DNA of 14,618 bases from Chloroflexota bacterium (GTDB lineage: Bacteria; Chloroflexota; Dehalococcoidia; SZUA-161). The stretch lies in assembly GCA_016865955.1 (NCBI GenBank), contig VGNW01000033.1:1-14618 (forward strand). Direction: 5' to 3'. Below are positions 5,933 to 12,961 of this stretch, piece by piece (position 1 is the stretch's first letter; the number at the start of each line of letters is the position of its first letter). The position numbers and the translations under genes were made by a program. The notes beneath the pieces were generated by a model, which was given only the letters and a program-made list of their open reading frames with translations, was not told the origin of the DNA and ran no database searches.

Positions 5933-8900
5933 CTACTTCCCGTCTTTTCCCCTCAGATAGTTTATCATAGGCTGTGTCACCAGTGGAACTACATCGCCAA
6001 TCATGTGTGGCATCAGATTATTCATTATTCCGGGCATCATCCCAGGCATCTGCTCTGCCATATAGTCGGGCATGGGCACTCGTTCGCCCACCTTCTTCAG
6101 CATCGTCGGCATGACCTTGGGCATCATCATGGGCAGCAGCCTCGGGAAGAGGATAGGGAACATGGGCTTCATCAGCTCCAGCGTAAACGGTATCTTGCCC
6201 ATCACCCTCATCATCTTGCCCATTCCGAACGGCATGGCGTCGATAAGCTCGGGCCACATCGTGCCCATGAGGTCGGCGAAGCCCTGCGGAGACATCAGCG
6301 CAATCATCGCCTCGAACACCGCCCACTGTCTTTTAACCTCGGGATTGGGGTCGGGGAACTTGTAGCCCAGCGCCGATGCGGCGAAACGAGCCAGGTCTAT
6401 CACCTCCACGGGCATTTTCTTCTTATCGGCGCTGACGCGCAACTGGAACTCACAGCAGGGACAGAGCGCCAGCACCTTGTTTGCACCTACTTCCACCGCC
6501 TCATTGAGCCGAGTCTTGCCCACATCGGCAGCCACAGGCGGGTCTTTGATGAGGGTGAGCACGCTGCCGCAGCAGTGCGAATTCTCGTGATGATGGCTCA
6601 TTTCCACGAATTTCACATTGGGTATGGCTTTGATAAGCTCGCGAGGCGGCTCGTACACGCCGGATACGCGTCCGATATGGCACGAGTCGTGCCAGGTCAC
6701 CGTCACAGGCGGCTGTTTGCCGTCGGGGAACTTGAACTCGCCCGACTTTATCTTCTCCGCTATCACCTCGCTGTAGTGTTTGGCTTTGATATTGTATTCA
6801 ATGCCGAGCTTCTTCGCCCACGTAGGATAAGCCTGCCGCCACATCATGTCGCAGGCAGGGCAAGAGGTTATCACCGTATCAGCGCCCGATTCCTTGACCG
6901 CCTGGATATTTTTCTTTAGGGTATCGGCGAAGACATCCCACTTGCCGCAGACCAGCATGGGAGTGCCGCAGCAGTTCTCCTTCTCTCCCACATAGGTGAA
7001 GTCCACGCCCGCGGCATCGAGCAATCGCACGCTCGCCATGCCGATGTCGTGCTCCACATAGCTGGCAGTGCAGCCAGCGAAATAGACATTCTTTGATTTG
7101 CGACCCGGCCCGTGTTTCTCCTTGAGCTCCTTGGGGAACCAGTCGGTGCGATTCTTACGATAGCCCGCCCAGATATCTCCCTCCTTCTGCAGAGCCGCCG
7201 ACATCATCTCGAACGGCGGAATAGTCATCATCTTCTTCTCATCGATGAGCAAGCCGCGCAGCTTCATCCACGCCGGCTCGATGGGCAGCGATGCGGAGCA
7301 GCGCAGATTACAAAGCTCGCAGGTAGTGCAGGCGAGTATGGTATGCGCCATGAACTGATCCCACTTCTCACGGCCCTCCATGTACTCGCGCAGCCAGTAC
7401 CACTTGCCGCGAGGAGACTGGCTCTCCCAGCCCCTGCCGTAGAACTGGTCGCACTCCTCTATGCAGTACCCGCACTGAGAACATCCGTAGGCATACCAGG
7501 CGACATCCGACGGTATATCACGCACAGTTTTACCTGCGGGCTGCTCACCGATCTGGGGGATAACTCGGTTGCCGAAGGGACGGATGAGCGGCTCGAAGGT
7601 GCGCGCCAGTCCCATGAATATTCCCATCACACCGTTGCCGATGACCTTGCCCGGGTTCAGGATGCCCCTGGGGTCAACCTGTGCTTTGTAAGACTTCAGT
7701 TTGCTCACGCGCTCTTTACCCAGAATCCGGGGGGCTCTCCGGGAGAAATAAAGCCCGGTAGCGTAGGCGCGCCCGCCGTGCTTCTCGGCAATCTTGAAGA
7801 TAGTCAGCGCCAGACCGAAGACGAAGTTGTAGCTGAAGCGGCGCTGGTCGCTGGGGATGAAGCCCAGTATCACTACCTCAGGCTTGCCGCCGGCGCTCTG
7901 CCGGATGATTACGCCCTCTTTTACCACAGGCTGATGCACCTTGCGTTCGATATCGGTCATCACATCGCCCAATGCGGAAAGCGGTATCACTATTTCGGCG
8001 GGCACCAGGCTGGGGCCCAAGCGCTTGACCACCATCAGCTTGAATCGGTTTTGCCACTCGTGGTGAGCGATGTGGTCGCTGAGTATCTCCGCTTCGCACA
8101 GCTTCAGCATACCCGTCAACTTGCCCCTGATGGCATCACGGTCTTTCTTACGAAAAGCCAGGGTCAATATATACGCAGCAGGCAGGAGCACACGCTCCTC
8201 GGCAAGATGACCGTAGTGCTCCCGCAAAGGAGCCCTGTTTTTAAGCTCCGCCATGCGCGGGTTGATAAATACCAGAGACCAGATGGGAAGTTTCTCTTCG
8301 ATTAGTTTCTGGATGAATTTCTGCATGTCGTGAGGGTCGGGGCAGCCGATAGCCATAATCTCCAACTCATCAAGTGGCATAACGCGGACCGTGACCTCGC
8401 TGATGAAACCTGTGATGCCTTCGGCATCCGATATTAAATCGAGTTCTGTCCCAGAGAATTCTTTAACCTCGCCTGTGGGCAATACCACGCGAGCGCTCAC
8501 TACATTGTCTTTAAACCAGCCCGCCTCATAGGAGCCGATGCCGGCGCCTCCCTGAGCCAGCCAGCCCGCCACAGTAGACGATGGAAAGCTGGTAGGGTAA
8601 AGTCGCAGGGTCAGCCTATGCTTCTCAAGCTCTTTATCCAGCTTCTCCCAGATTACGCCCGCCTGCACGGTGGCGGTTTGAGCCTTTGAATCAACCCTGA
8701 TTACCTTGTTCATGCGGTAGAAGTCCACCACGATACCGCTTTTGACCGGCAGCACACCGCCGTAACCCGATGAAGCCTTGCCGCGCGGCGTGAGCGGCAC
8801 TTTATTTTCTGCTGCCCAGCGCACCAGCTCCGCCAGCTCCTGCTCCGTCTCGGGCTGCACCACAGCCTCAGGAACGGTGTTGCCGACCAGCGGTTTGAGC

Positions 8901-9019
8901 AGGCCGGGCATGGCAGCTATATCATGCCCGTAGAGCTTGCGCTCCGTCATGCTGAAATTCACGCGGCTGCCGAATTTGCCTTCCAGATACTCCCTATGTT
9001 TGCCGTTCAATTCGCCCAT
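5933..9019 (-). CDS. FAD-linked oxidase fused to two [4Fe-4S] motifs and two CCG domains, with Met/Pro-rich tail
   Basis: This 1028-residue protein is a GlcD/GlpC-type fusion. Residues about 48-215 form an FAD_binding_4 domain (PRGKASSGYGG at 78-88, GGAGIGSYEAGW at 157-168). Residues about 216-462 form the FAD-linked oxidase C-domain ending in ILNPGKVIG. Two ferredoxin motifs follow (Cys513, 516, 519, 523 and Cys564, 567, 570, 574). Two CCG domains, as in HdrB/HdrD and GlpC, come next (Cys650, 683-684, 720, 723 and Cys780, 816-817, 853, 856). The enzyme probably oxidises a 2-hydroxy acid such as lactate or glycolate and passes electrons through Fe-S centres to a membrane acceptor; the substrate is inferred. 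The last 120 residues (909-1028) are about 20% Met with repeated PM/MP pairs and are not part of known domains. The ATG at 9019 follows a strong AGGGGAGG site that overlaps the arsR-type stop, 13 bases away. Confidence 0.9.
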   Translation of the reverse strand: MGELNGKHREYLEGKFGSRVNFSMTERKLYGHDIAAMPGLLKPLVGNTVPEAVVQPETEQELAELVRWAAENKVPLTPRGKASSGYGGVLPVKSGIVVDFYRMNKVIRVDSKAQTATVQAGVIWEKLDKELEKHRLTLRLYPTSFPSSTVAGWLAQGGAGIGSYEAGWFKDNVVSARVVLPTGEVKEFSGTELDLISDAEGITGFISEVTVRVMPLDELEIMAIGCPDPHDMQKFIQKLIEEKLPIWSLVFINPRMAELKNRAPLREHYGHLAEERVLLPAAYILTLAFRKKDRDAIRGKLTGMLKLCEAEILSDHIAHHEWQNRFKLMVVKRLGPSLVPAEIVIPLSALGDVMTDIERKVHQPVVKEGVIIRQSAGGKPEVVILGFIPSDQRRFSYNFVFGLALTIFKIAEKHGGRAYATGLYFSRRAPRILGKERVSKLKSYKAQVDPRGILNPGKVIGNGVMGIFMGLARTFEPLIRPFGNRVIPQIGEQPAGKTVRDIPSDVAWYAYGCSQCGYCIEECDQFYGRGWESQSPRGKWYWLREYMEGREKWDQFMAHTILACTTCELCNLRCSASLPIEPAWMKLRGLLIDEKKMMTIPPFEMMSAALQKEGDIWAGYRKNRTDWFPKELKEKHGPGRKSKNVYFAGCTASYVEHDIGMASVRLLDAAGVDFTYVGEKENCCGTPMLVCGKWDVFADTLKKNIQAVKESGADTVITSCPACDMMWRQAYPTWAKKLGIEYNIKAKHYSEVIAEKIKSGEFKFPDGKQPPVTVTWHDSCHIGRVSGVYEPPRELIKAIPNVKFVEMSHHHENSHCCGSVLTLIKDPPVAADVGKTRLNEAVEVGANKVLALCPCCEFQLRVSADKKKMPVEVIDLARFAASALGYKFPDPNPEVKRQWAVFEAMIALMSPQGFADLMGTMWPELIDAMPFGMGKMMRVMGKIPFTLELMKPMFPILFPRLLPMMMPKVMPTMLKKVGERVPMPDYMAEQMPGMMPGIMNNLMPHMIGDVVPLVTQPMINYLRGKDGK

Positions 9020-9032
9020 TACAACCTCCCCT

Positions 9033-9386
9033 TTATCTCCTGCGTTTGCCCAGACGACCGAGTGATTTAGCCAGAGCCTGATTCCTGATAAGCTGGTCTG
9101 CCAGCACCTCCTGCACCAGGTCGCAGGCCTGCCCTATCTTGGGATTTGTCAGCCTGTAGTAAATAGTGGTGCCCTCGCGGCGTGTGGTCACTATGCCGCG
9201 CTCCCGCATAATCGCCAGATGCTGCGATACATTTGCCTGCGGCAGGTCGAGGTCTGTGACCAGTTGCCCCACCGATTTCTCACTGTCCCGTAGCTCATGG
9301 AGAATCATGAGGCGCTTGGTGTCGGCGAGCGTCTTGCATATGCCCGCCTGATGTTCGAAGAGCTGCTTTTTCGATTCGTCTATCAT
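9033..9386 (-). CDS. ArsR/SmtB-family transcriptional regulator
   Basis: This 117-residue winged-helix protein has the typical layout: LADTKRLMILHEL (about 20-32), SVGQLVTDLDL, the recognition helix PQANVSQHLAIMRERGIV (49-66) and the wing RREGTTIYYRL (69-79). The classical arsenic or metal motif ELCVCDL is absent. Its only cysteines are Cys17 in helix 1 and Cys88 at the start of helix 5. The wording of the recognition helix and wing resembles the sulfide/persulfide-sensing BigR/SqrR branch, but the cysteines are placed differently, so the signal is uncertain. It is the first gene of a probable operon with the FAD/CCG oxidoreductase (13-base gap) and is likely to repress it and itself through the palindrome at 9412-9425. 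The ATG at 9386 has AAGGTTGG about nine bases upstream. Confidence 0.9.
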   Translation of the reverse strand: MIDESKKQLFEHQAGICKTLADTKRLMILHELRDSEKSVGQLVTDLDLPQANVSQHLAIMRERGIVTTRREGTTIYYRLTNPKIGQACDLVQEVLADQLIRNQALAKSLGRLGKRRR

Positions 9387-9411
9387 GTTCCAACCTTAGA
9401 TTATTATATTC

Positions 9412-9425
9412 ATATGCACGCATAT
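9412..9425. promoter_or_regulatory. Probable ArsR-type operator, ATATGC-AC-GCATAT
   Basis: A perfect 6-bp inverted repeat with a two-base centre lies 26 bases upstream of the regulator gene. It covers the end of the -10 box and the predicted transcription start. AT-rich palindromes in this position are the usual targets of ArsR/SmtB repressors, so autorepression is likely. Confidence 0.6.
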
Positions 9426-9452
9426 TGTAATAGATTTACAGGACGATGTCAA
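9424..9452 (-). promoter_or_regulatory. Sigma-70 promoter of the arsR-type/FAD oxidoreductase operon
   Basis: On the minus strand, TTGACA (9452-9447) is followed after exactly 17 bases by TACAAT (9429-9424). This is 6/6 and 5/6 of consensus with optimal spacing. Transcription would start near 9417, giving a leader of about 30 bases. Confidence 0.75.
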
Positions 9453-9525
9453 GATATAATATTTCATAGCTAGACTGGCTCAAACGAGGAGTAATACAAG
9501 ATAAAGCTAATTTGCTAACGTTTTC

Positions 9526-10206
9526 CTAAGTCTGCTTCTGCGCCAGAACGATTTCCACGGGTAATCCCCACATATTCATCGAAACCACGTTTCGAATATG
9601 GAATCCGGCATCGTCCATCATCTTTTCAGCAAAGATAGGACGACAATCAACATAGGAGGGCAATTTCTTGTGAAACCATTCATAGAGCCTCAGTATAGGA
9701 CCCTGCTTGCCTCCCCGGGACATCGCCACCACACAGATGCGCCCGCCGCTTTTCAGGACTCTGCGACATTCATCCAGCACGACCGGAATCTCGGGAGTAT
9801 CGAACAGCTCCAGAGTAAAACTCATTAAAATGGCATCGAATAGTCCTGATTCGAAGGGAAGCCGAGCAGCGTCTCCACACTGAAGATTGACCCTGTCGGA
9901 AAGGCCGGCCTTCCTTAACTTCGTTTCAGCTACAGAGCACATCCCCGGCGATATATCTATCCCGCATACCTTACCCTCTGCTCCCACCGCATTCGCCAGA
10001 GCCAAAATACAATTCCCTGTGCCGAATCCAATCTCTAGAACAACCTCTCCCTTCCTGGCATCCAGCATGCGCAAACCTGCATCTCTATACCTTCTCTCGA
10101 AGCGGCCTGACAGCAGATCATACCATCGGCTCAATCTGTCGTAGCTGGCTCGGGCTTTTTCCTTGGATCTTACGACCCGGCTTATCTCAAGCTTGTAATC
10201 GCGCAT
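9526..10206 (-). CDS. Class I SAM-dependent methyltransferase, UbiE-like
   Basis: This 226-residue protein has the Rossmann-type SAM-binding fold. Motif I is VLEIGFGTGNC (56-66), the acidic strand end is GIDIS with Asp84, motif II covers GDAARLPFESGLFDAILMSF (about 111-130), and a post-motif helix VLDECRRVLKSGGRICVV follows. The N-terminal KARASYDRLSRWYDLLSG is typical of UbiE/MenG and related small-molecule methyltransferases. The substrate cannot be read from sequence; a quinone, lipid or other small molecule is possible. The ATG at 10206 has AGGTGA about ten bases upstream. It runs in the same direction as the arsR-type operon, but 139 bases and a strong promoter separate them, so it is probably a single-gene unit. 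It diverges from the small membrane protein at 10373. Confidence 0.85.
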   Translation of the reverse strand: MRDYKLEISRVVRSKEKARASYDRLSRWYDLLSGRFERRYRDAGLRMLDARKGEVVLEIGFGTGNCILALANAVGAEGKVCGIDISPGMCSVAETKLRKAGLSDRVNLQCGDAARLPFESGLFDAILMSFTLELFDTPEIPVVLDECRRVLKSGGRICVVAMSRGGKQGPILRLYEWFHKKLPSYVDCRPIFAEKMMDDAGFHIRNVVSMNMWGLPVEIVLAQKQT

Positions 10207-10253
10207 GTCTTCACCTGCAATTGCCCCTTATTATAAACAATCTCATCTTAACA

Positions 10254-10282
10254 ATTACAATAGTGTTCCGGCAATCATTCAA
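10254..10282 (-). promoter_or_regulatory. Candidate promoter of the methyltransferase gene
   Basis: On the minus strand, TTGAAT (10282-10277), a 17-base spacer and TGTAAT (10259-10254) match 4/6 and 5/6 of consensus. Start would be near 10247, about 40 bases before the ATG. The match is moderate, and the region is AT-rich, so chance matches are possible. Confidence 0.4.
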
Positions 10283-10309
10283 AGATAGGCAAATCATATT
10301 CAAAATGTA

Positions 10310-10338
10310 TTGACACTACATACCCGCTTGGTTACAAT
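10310..10338 (+). promoter_or_regulatory. Sigma-70 promoter of the small membrane protein gene
   Basis: TTGACA (10310-10315), 17 bases, then TACAAT (10333-10338). The hexamers and spacing are identical to those of the arsR-type promoter at 9424-9452. A strong AAAGGAG ribosome site (10358-10364) precedes the ATG at 10373. Confidence 0.75.
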
Positions 10339-10372
10339 CTCGTGCAACGATGTATAGAAAGGAGCAAAGATA

Positions 10373-10777
10373 ATGGCGGAAACAGCAAAGAAGCCAAATC
10401 CGCCGGGGTCAAAGAGGATGTTCGGCTACATCGGTTTGCTGGCATTCCTCGGCGGCATAATCCTGGCGATTGTCGGCGGCGCTGTGTCAGCGGATAACGG
10501 TGGCATCGTGCTGGCGCTGGTTATTATGGGCATACTGGTGGGGGTGCTCAACGTCACCGCAAAGGAGGTGCTACCCCTGCTCATCGCTGCCATTGCCCTG
10601 ATTGTGGTGGGTGGTGTGGGAGGTGGAGAAGGAGGTTTCGGTCCACTGGACGACCTTGGTGGGGAAGCGGGCACCAAAATCAATCAAATGGTAGCATACC
10701 TGGCGACCTTCATGGCACCGGCGGCGGTGATAAGCGCGTTTCGCGCCGTATTGGCGCTGGCACGTCCGGGAGACTAA
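10373..10777 (+). CDS. Small four-helix membrane protein, unknown function
   Basis: This 134-residue protein has a basic N-terminus (KKPNPPGSKR) and hydrophobic helices at about 17-38, 44-63, 67-85 and 104-127. A glycine-rich loop (GGVGGGEGGFG, 80-90) lies between helices 3 and 4. The pattern LVGVLNVTAKEVLPLLIAAI (55-74) recalls a widespread group of small uncharacterised membrane proteins that I associate with archaea and some bacteria; this is memory, not a search result. It has no signal peptidase site and should sit in the cytoplasmic membrane. A consensus promoter, strong ribosome site and following intrinsic terminator mark it as a well-expressed single-gene unit. No function can be assigned. 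Confidence 0.8.
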   Translation: MAETAKKPNPPGSKRMFGYIGLLAFLGGIILAIVGGAVSADNGGIVLALVIMGILVGVLNVTAKEVLPLLIAAIALIVVGGVGGGEGGFGPLDDLGGEAGTKINQMVAYLATFMAPAAVISAFRAVLALARPGD

Positions 10778-10804
10778 ATCCGGATGCACAAGCCGTAACC
10801 GGTA

Positions 10805-10849
10805 GATAGATTCAGTTCTTCCATCGATGAAGGCTGAATCTGTCTTTTT
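10805..10849 (+). terminator. Intrinsic terminator after the small membrane protein gene
   Basis: AGATTCAG (10808-10815) pairs with CTGAATCT (10834-10841). The stem extends outward by GAT/GTC pairing and inward by CTTC (10818-10821) with GAAG (10829-10832). A TTTTT run follows at 10845-10849. This is a normal Rho-independent terminator, 28 bases after the stop codon. Confidence 0.8.
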
Positions 10850-10862
10850 ATGTCGGGTTTCG

Positions 10863-10892
10863 TTGACAACACGCTATGCCAGCAAATAGAAT
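10863..10892 (+). promoter_or_regulatory. Promoter of the LRR protein gene
   Basis: TTGACA (10863-10868), an 18-base spacer and TAGAAT (10887-10892) match 6/6 and 5/6 of consensus. Transcription would start near 10899, only about 17 bases before the ATG at 10916. The leader holds just a weak GAAGAG ribosome site. Confidence 0.6.
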
Positions 10893-10915
10893 GTTTTTAA
10901 GAAGAGCAAAGAGTA

Positions 10916-12181
10916 ATGAGGAAACCGTTCGGATTGGCTTTTGCAGCGGTCTTGATATGCCTGATAACGCTTTTGCCTTTATCCCCGGTTGTCATGGCAG
11001 ACGAAGCAGTTATCTTCTCTGACCCCAACCTTGAGTCAGCTGTCCGCAGAGAGATAAAAAAGGCATCCGGCGATATCCTTCAATCCGACCTCAATGCCCT
11101 CGCCAGACTCGATGCCGATTTCAGAGGCATTACCGACCTCGCAGGGCTGGAACGCTGCACCGCCTTAACCTATCTTTCGCTGAGCTACAATGAGATAAGC
11201 GATATCTCGCCGCTGTCGGAGTTGACCGGCCTGACCTATATCGGCCTTCACAAAAACAAGGTAAGCGATATCTCACCCTTATCCGGTCTCACCGACCTTA
11301 CGAGCATCACCCTCTCCGGAAATCAGATAAGCGGCATCTTGCCGCTGTCGAAACTGACCAAACTGACGCAGCTTCACATCTCCGAAAACCAGATAAGCGA
11401 TATCTCCCCGCTGTCAACCCTGACCGAACTGACCGGCCTCAGCATTCAAAATAATCAGATAAGCGACCTGTCTACCTTATCCACCCTCACCAACCTAACC
11501 TCGCTGCATTTCTGGAGGAATCAGGTCAGCGACCTCTCCCCGCTTTCCGGCCTCGCCAACATAGCCGACCTGCGTTTCGGCTACAATCAGGTAAGCGACC
11601 TGTCGCCTCTGGCTAACCTCAAGAAGCTATCCATACTGCAAGCCGGCGGCAACGGATTCTCCGACATTTCGCCCCTGTCGAATTTGACTGCCCTTACCGA
11701 GGTCTACCTCTGGAGCAACGGAATAAGCGATATCGCTCCGCTCGCCAATCTCGTAAACCTGAGCTATCTTTCGCTCTCGAACAACAAAGTTGAAGATATC
11801 TTGCCGCTGGTGCAGAATAGCGGTGTAACCCAAGGCGATACCGTAGATTTGGCGGAGAACCCTCTGAGCGAAAACTCGCTAAACACATACATCCCCCAGC
11901 TTCAGCAGCGGGGCGTCAATCTGGGCTGGGGCTCCGAGCATCCCAAAGCTCCCACGCCAACTCCTTCTCCCACCCCCACGCCCACCCCTAAATATGTCCC
12001 CATAACCACACCACCCGACGACACAGCCACGACCCCGAATCCAACGCCAACCCAGCCGCTAGCAACGCCTCCCCCTATACCGGATGAAAGCACACCACTG
12101 AACGTGTGGATAATAGTCGGTCCGATTCTGGGGGTTGCGGCAGTGGGCGGGGTAATATATTACTTCGTGAAGAGAAAATAG
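10916..12181 (+). CDS. Secreted leucine-rich-repeat protein with Thr/Pro stalk and C-terminal membrane anchor
   Basis: This 421-residue protein begins with a signal peptide (MRKPFGLAFA through about VVMA at 24-28, then DEA). A capping segment (FSDPNLESAVRREIKKASGD, 34-53) is followed by a degenerate repeat (RGITDLAGLER). Ten internalin-type 22-residue leucine-rich repeats then cover about 82-300, each close to LTxLxLxxNxISDISPLSx. Residues 344-395 form a stalk of about 50 residues rich in Thr and Pro (TPTPSPTPTPTP). The C-terminus has one membrane helix (about 397-417) and a KRK stop-transfer tail. The repeat domain should therefore face outward, held off the membrane by the stalk. Such proteins usually bind proteins or surface polymers; the partner is unknown. 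The stop lies 18 bases from the convergent toxin gene stop, with no obvious terminator between them. Confidence 0.9.
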   Translation: MRKPFGLAFAAVLICLITLLPLSPVVMADEAVIFSDPNLESAVRREIKKASGDILQSDLNALARLDADFRGITDLAGLERCTALTYLSLSYNEISDISPLSELTGLTYIGLHKNKVSDISPLSGLTDLTSITLSGNQISGILPLSKLTKLTQLHISENQISDISPLSTLTELTGLSIQNNQISDLSTLSTLTNLTSLHFWRNQVSDLSPLSGLANIADLRFGYNQVSDLSPLANLKKLSILQAGGNGFSDISPLSNLTALTEVYLWSNGISDIAPLANLVNLSYLSLSNNKVEDILPLVQNSGVTQGDTVDLAENPLSENSLNTYIPQLQQRGVNLGWGSEHPKAPTPTPSPTPTPTPKYVPITTPPDDTATTPNPTPTQPLATPPPIPDESTPLNVWIIVGPILGVAAVGGVIYYFVKRK

Positions 12182-12199
12182 AGCATAATCGACCGTTTA

Positions 12200-12595
12200 T
12201 TAAATCCAGAAGACCTTTACATCTCCCCCAAATGCCTTGAACTCCTTATCTCCTGTTACCACCTCGCCCTTAAGCATCTTCGCCAGAGCAGCTGCAAAAC
12301 AGTCGGCATAGGAAACCTTCTTTTGCGCCTTGAAGCGGGCAGCTTCTTTGGCAAGCTGGACATCAACATCAACTATCTGTATGGGTATGGTCTGAGTTAA
12401 TCTCTCTATCTCCTGAGCCCTCACCTGACCGCATTCGCGCAGTATGATATAGTACACCTCACCGAAATTGACCGACGTCATCAGCAGGTCGTTATCATCT
12501 TCCAGAGCTTCGCTGAACAGCGACTTGACTTTCTCGAACCCCGGCTCTCTTTCAAAAAACACCATGAGGGCATGCGCATCGAGCACTCTTACCAT
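12200..12595 (-). CDS. vapC: PIN-domain toxin, VapC family
   Basis: This 131-residue protein is a PIN-domain ribonuclease of VapC type. The four acidic residues expected to bind catalytic magnesium are present: Asp6 (RVLDAHALM), Glu46 (NFGEVYY), Asp98 (SYADCFAAALA) and Asp116 (VVTGDKEF). VapC toxins cleave RNA, often tRNA or rRNA sites, and are held inactive by the partner antitoxin. The ATG at 12595 lies three bases after the antitoxin stop, and a GAGGGG ribosome site lies within the antitoxin gene end, so the two are co-translated in the usual antitoxin-first order. The toxin appears complete. The RNA target cannot be predicted from sequence. Confidence 0.9.
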   Translation of the reverse strand: MVRVLDAHALMVFFEREPGFEKVKSLFSEALEDDNDLLMTSVNFGEVYYIILRECGQVRAQEIERLTQTIPIQIVDVDVQLAKEAARFKAQKKVSYADCFAAALAKMLKGEVVTGDKEFKAFGGDVKVFWI

Positions 12596-12598
12596 CCG

Positions 12599-12835
12599 CT
12601 AAGCCCCTCTTCTTCTATCTCTGGCACGTTCCTTCAGCAGGGCTTTTGACAACCTGCCTTCGGTCTGAAGCACTCCGGCTATCTTATCGAGATACGCCGG
12701 CGTTACGGGCTTGAGCACCACCTCATCGCCCTTCTCTTCGATGTACAGCCTGGTACCTTTCTTTATATTCAGCTTCCTGCGAATCCTGGCAGGTATCACA
12801 ACCTGCCCTTTCGTAGTTACAACTGTAGTGACCAT
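12599..12835 (-). CDS. vapB: AbrB/SpoVT-fold antitoxin of the VapBC pair
   Basis: This 78-residue protein has an N-terminal swapped-hairpin DNA-binding domain of AbrB/MazE type: VTTKGQVVIPARIRRKLNIK (6-25), then KGTRLYIEEKGDEVVLKP. The C-terminal tail (about 48-78, basic and helical, ending KERARDRRRGA) should wrap around and block the PIN toxin. Together with the toxin it would bind and repress its own promoter. The ATG at 12835 has a strong AAGGAGG site nine bases upstream, as expected for an antitoxin that must be made in excess. A candidate promoter and an inverted repeat lie upstream. Confidence 0.88.
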   Translation of the reverse strand: MVTTVVTTKGQVVIPARIRRKLNIKKGTRLYIEEKGDEVVLKPVTPAYLDKIAGVLQTEGRLSKALLKERARDRRRGA

Positions 12836-12858
12836 CAGATGTCCTCCTTATAGTCAAA

Positions 12859-12887
12859 TGTATAACATATAAACTAAGGTATGTCAA
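12859..12887 (-). promoter_or_regulatory. Candidate promoter of vapBC
   Basis: On the minus strand, TTGACA (12887-12882), 17 bases and TATACA (12864-12859) match 6/6 and 4/6 of consensus. Transcription would start near 12852, about 17 bases before the antitoxin ATG. Confidence 0.55.
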
Positions 12888-12897
12888 TAATAGAATA

Positions 12898-12922
12898 GTA
12901 ATACTTTATTATAATGTATTAC
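12898..12922. promoter_or_regulatory. Inverted repeat GTAATAC-N11-GTATTAC, possible VapBC operator
   Basis: A perfect 7-bp inverted repeat with an 11-base AT-rich spacer lies just upstream of the -35 box of vapBC. VapBC complexes usually bind palindromes at their own promoter. It lacks the GC stem and T-run of a terminator. A chance AT-rich match cannot be excluded. Confidence 0.4.
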
Positions 12923-12961
12923 CAATGACGGCATATCATACGGTCGGAGCAAACGAAACAG

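Noticed and set aside
6005..6919. Plus-strand open frame of 304 codons, rich in His
   Set aside because: It is antisense to the Met-rich tail and CCG domains of the oxidoreductase. The His richness is just the complement of ATG codons; there is no ribosome site or known domain.
7112..8305. Plus-strand open frame of 397 codons
   Set aside because: It lies entirely antisense to the FAD and Fe-S domains, has composition typical of a GC-biased shadow frame, and shows no recognisable motif.
9033..9386. Classical arsenic or metal-sensing ArsR
   Set aside because: The required CxC motif in the recognition-helix region is absent, and no arsenic resistance genes are nearby.
11160..11815. Possible CRISPR array or DNA tandem repeat of about 66-base period
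   Set aside because: The repetition follows the 22-residue leucine-rich repeats in frame, with silent and conservative variation and no spacer-repeat structure.
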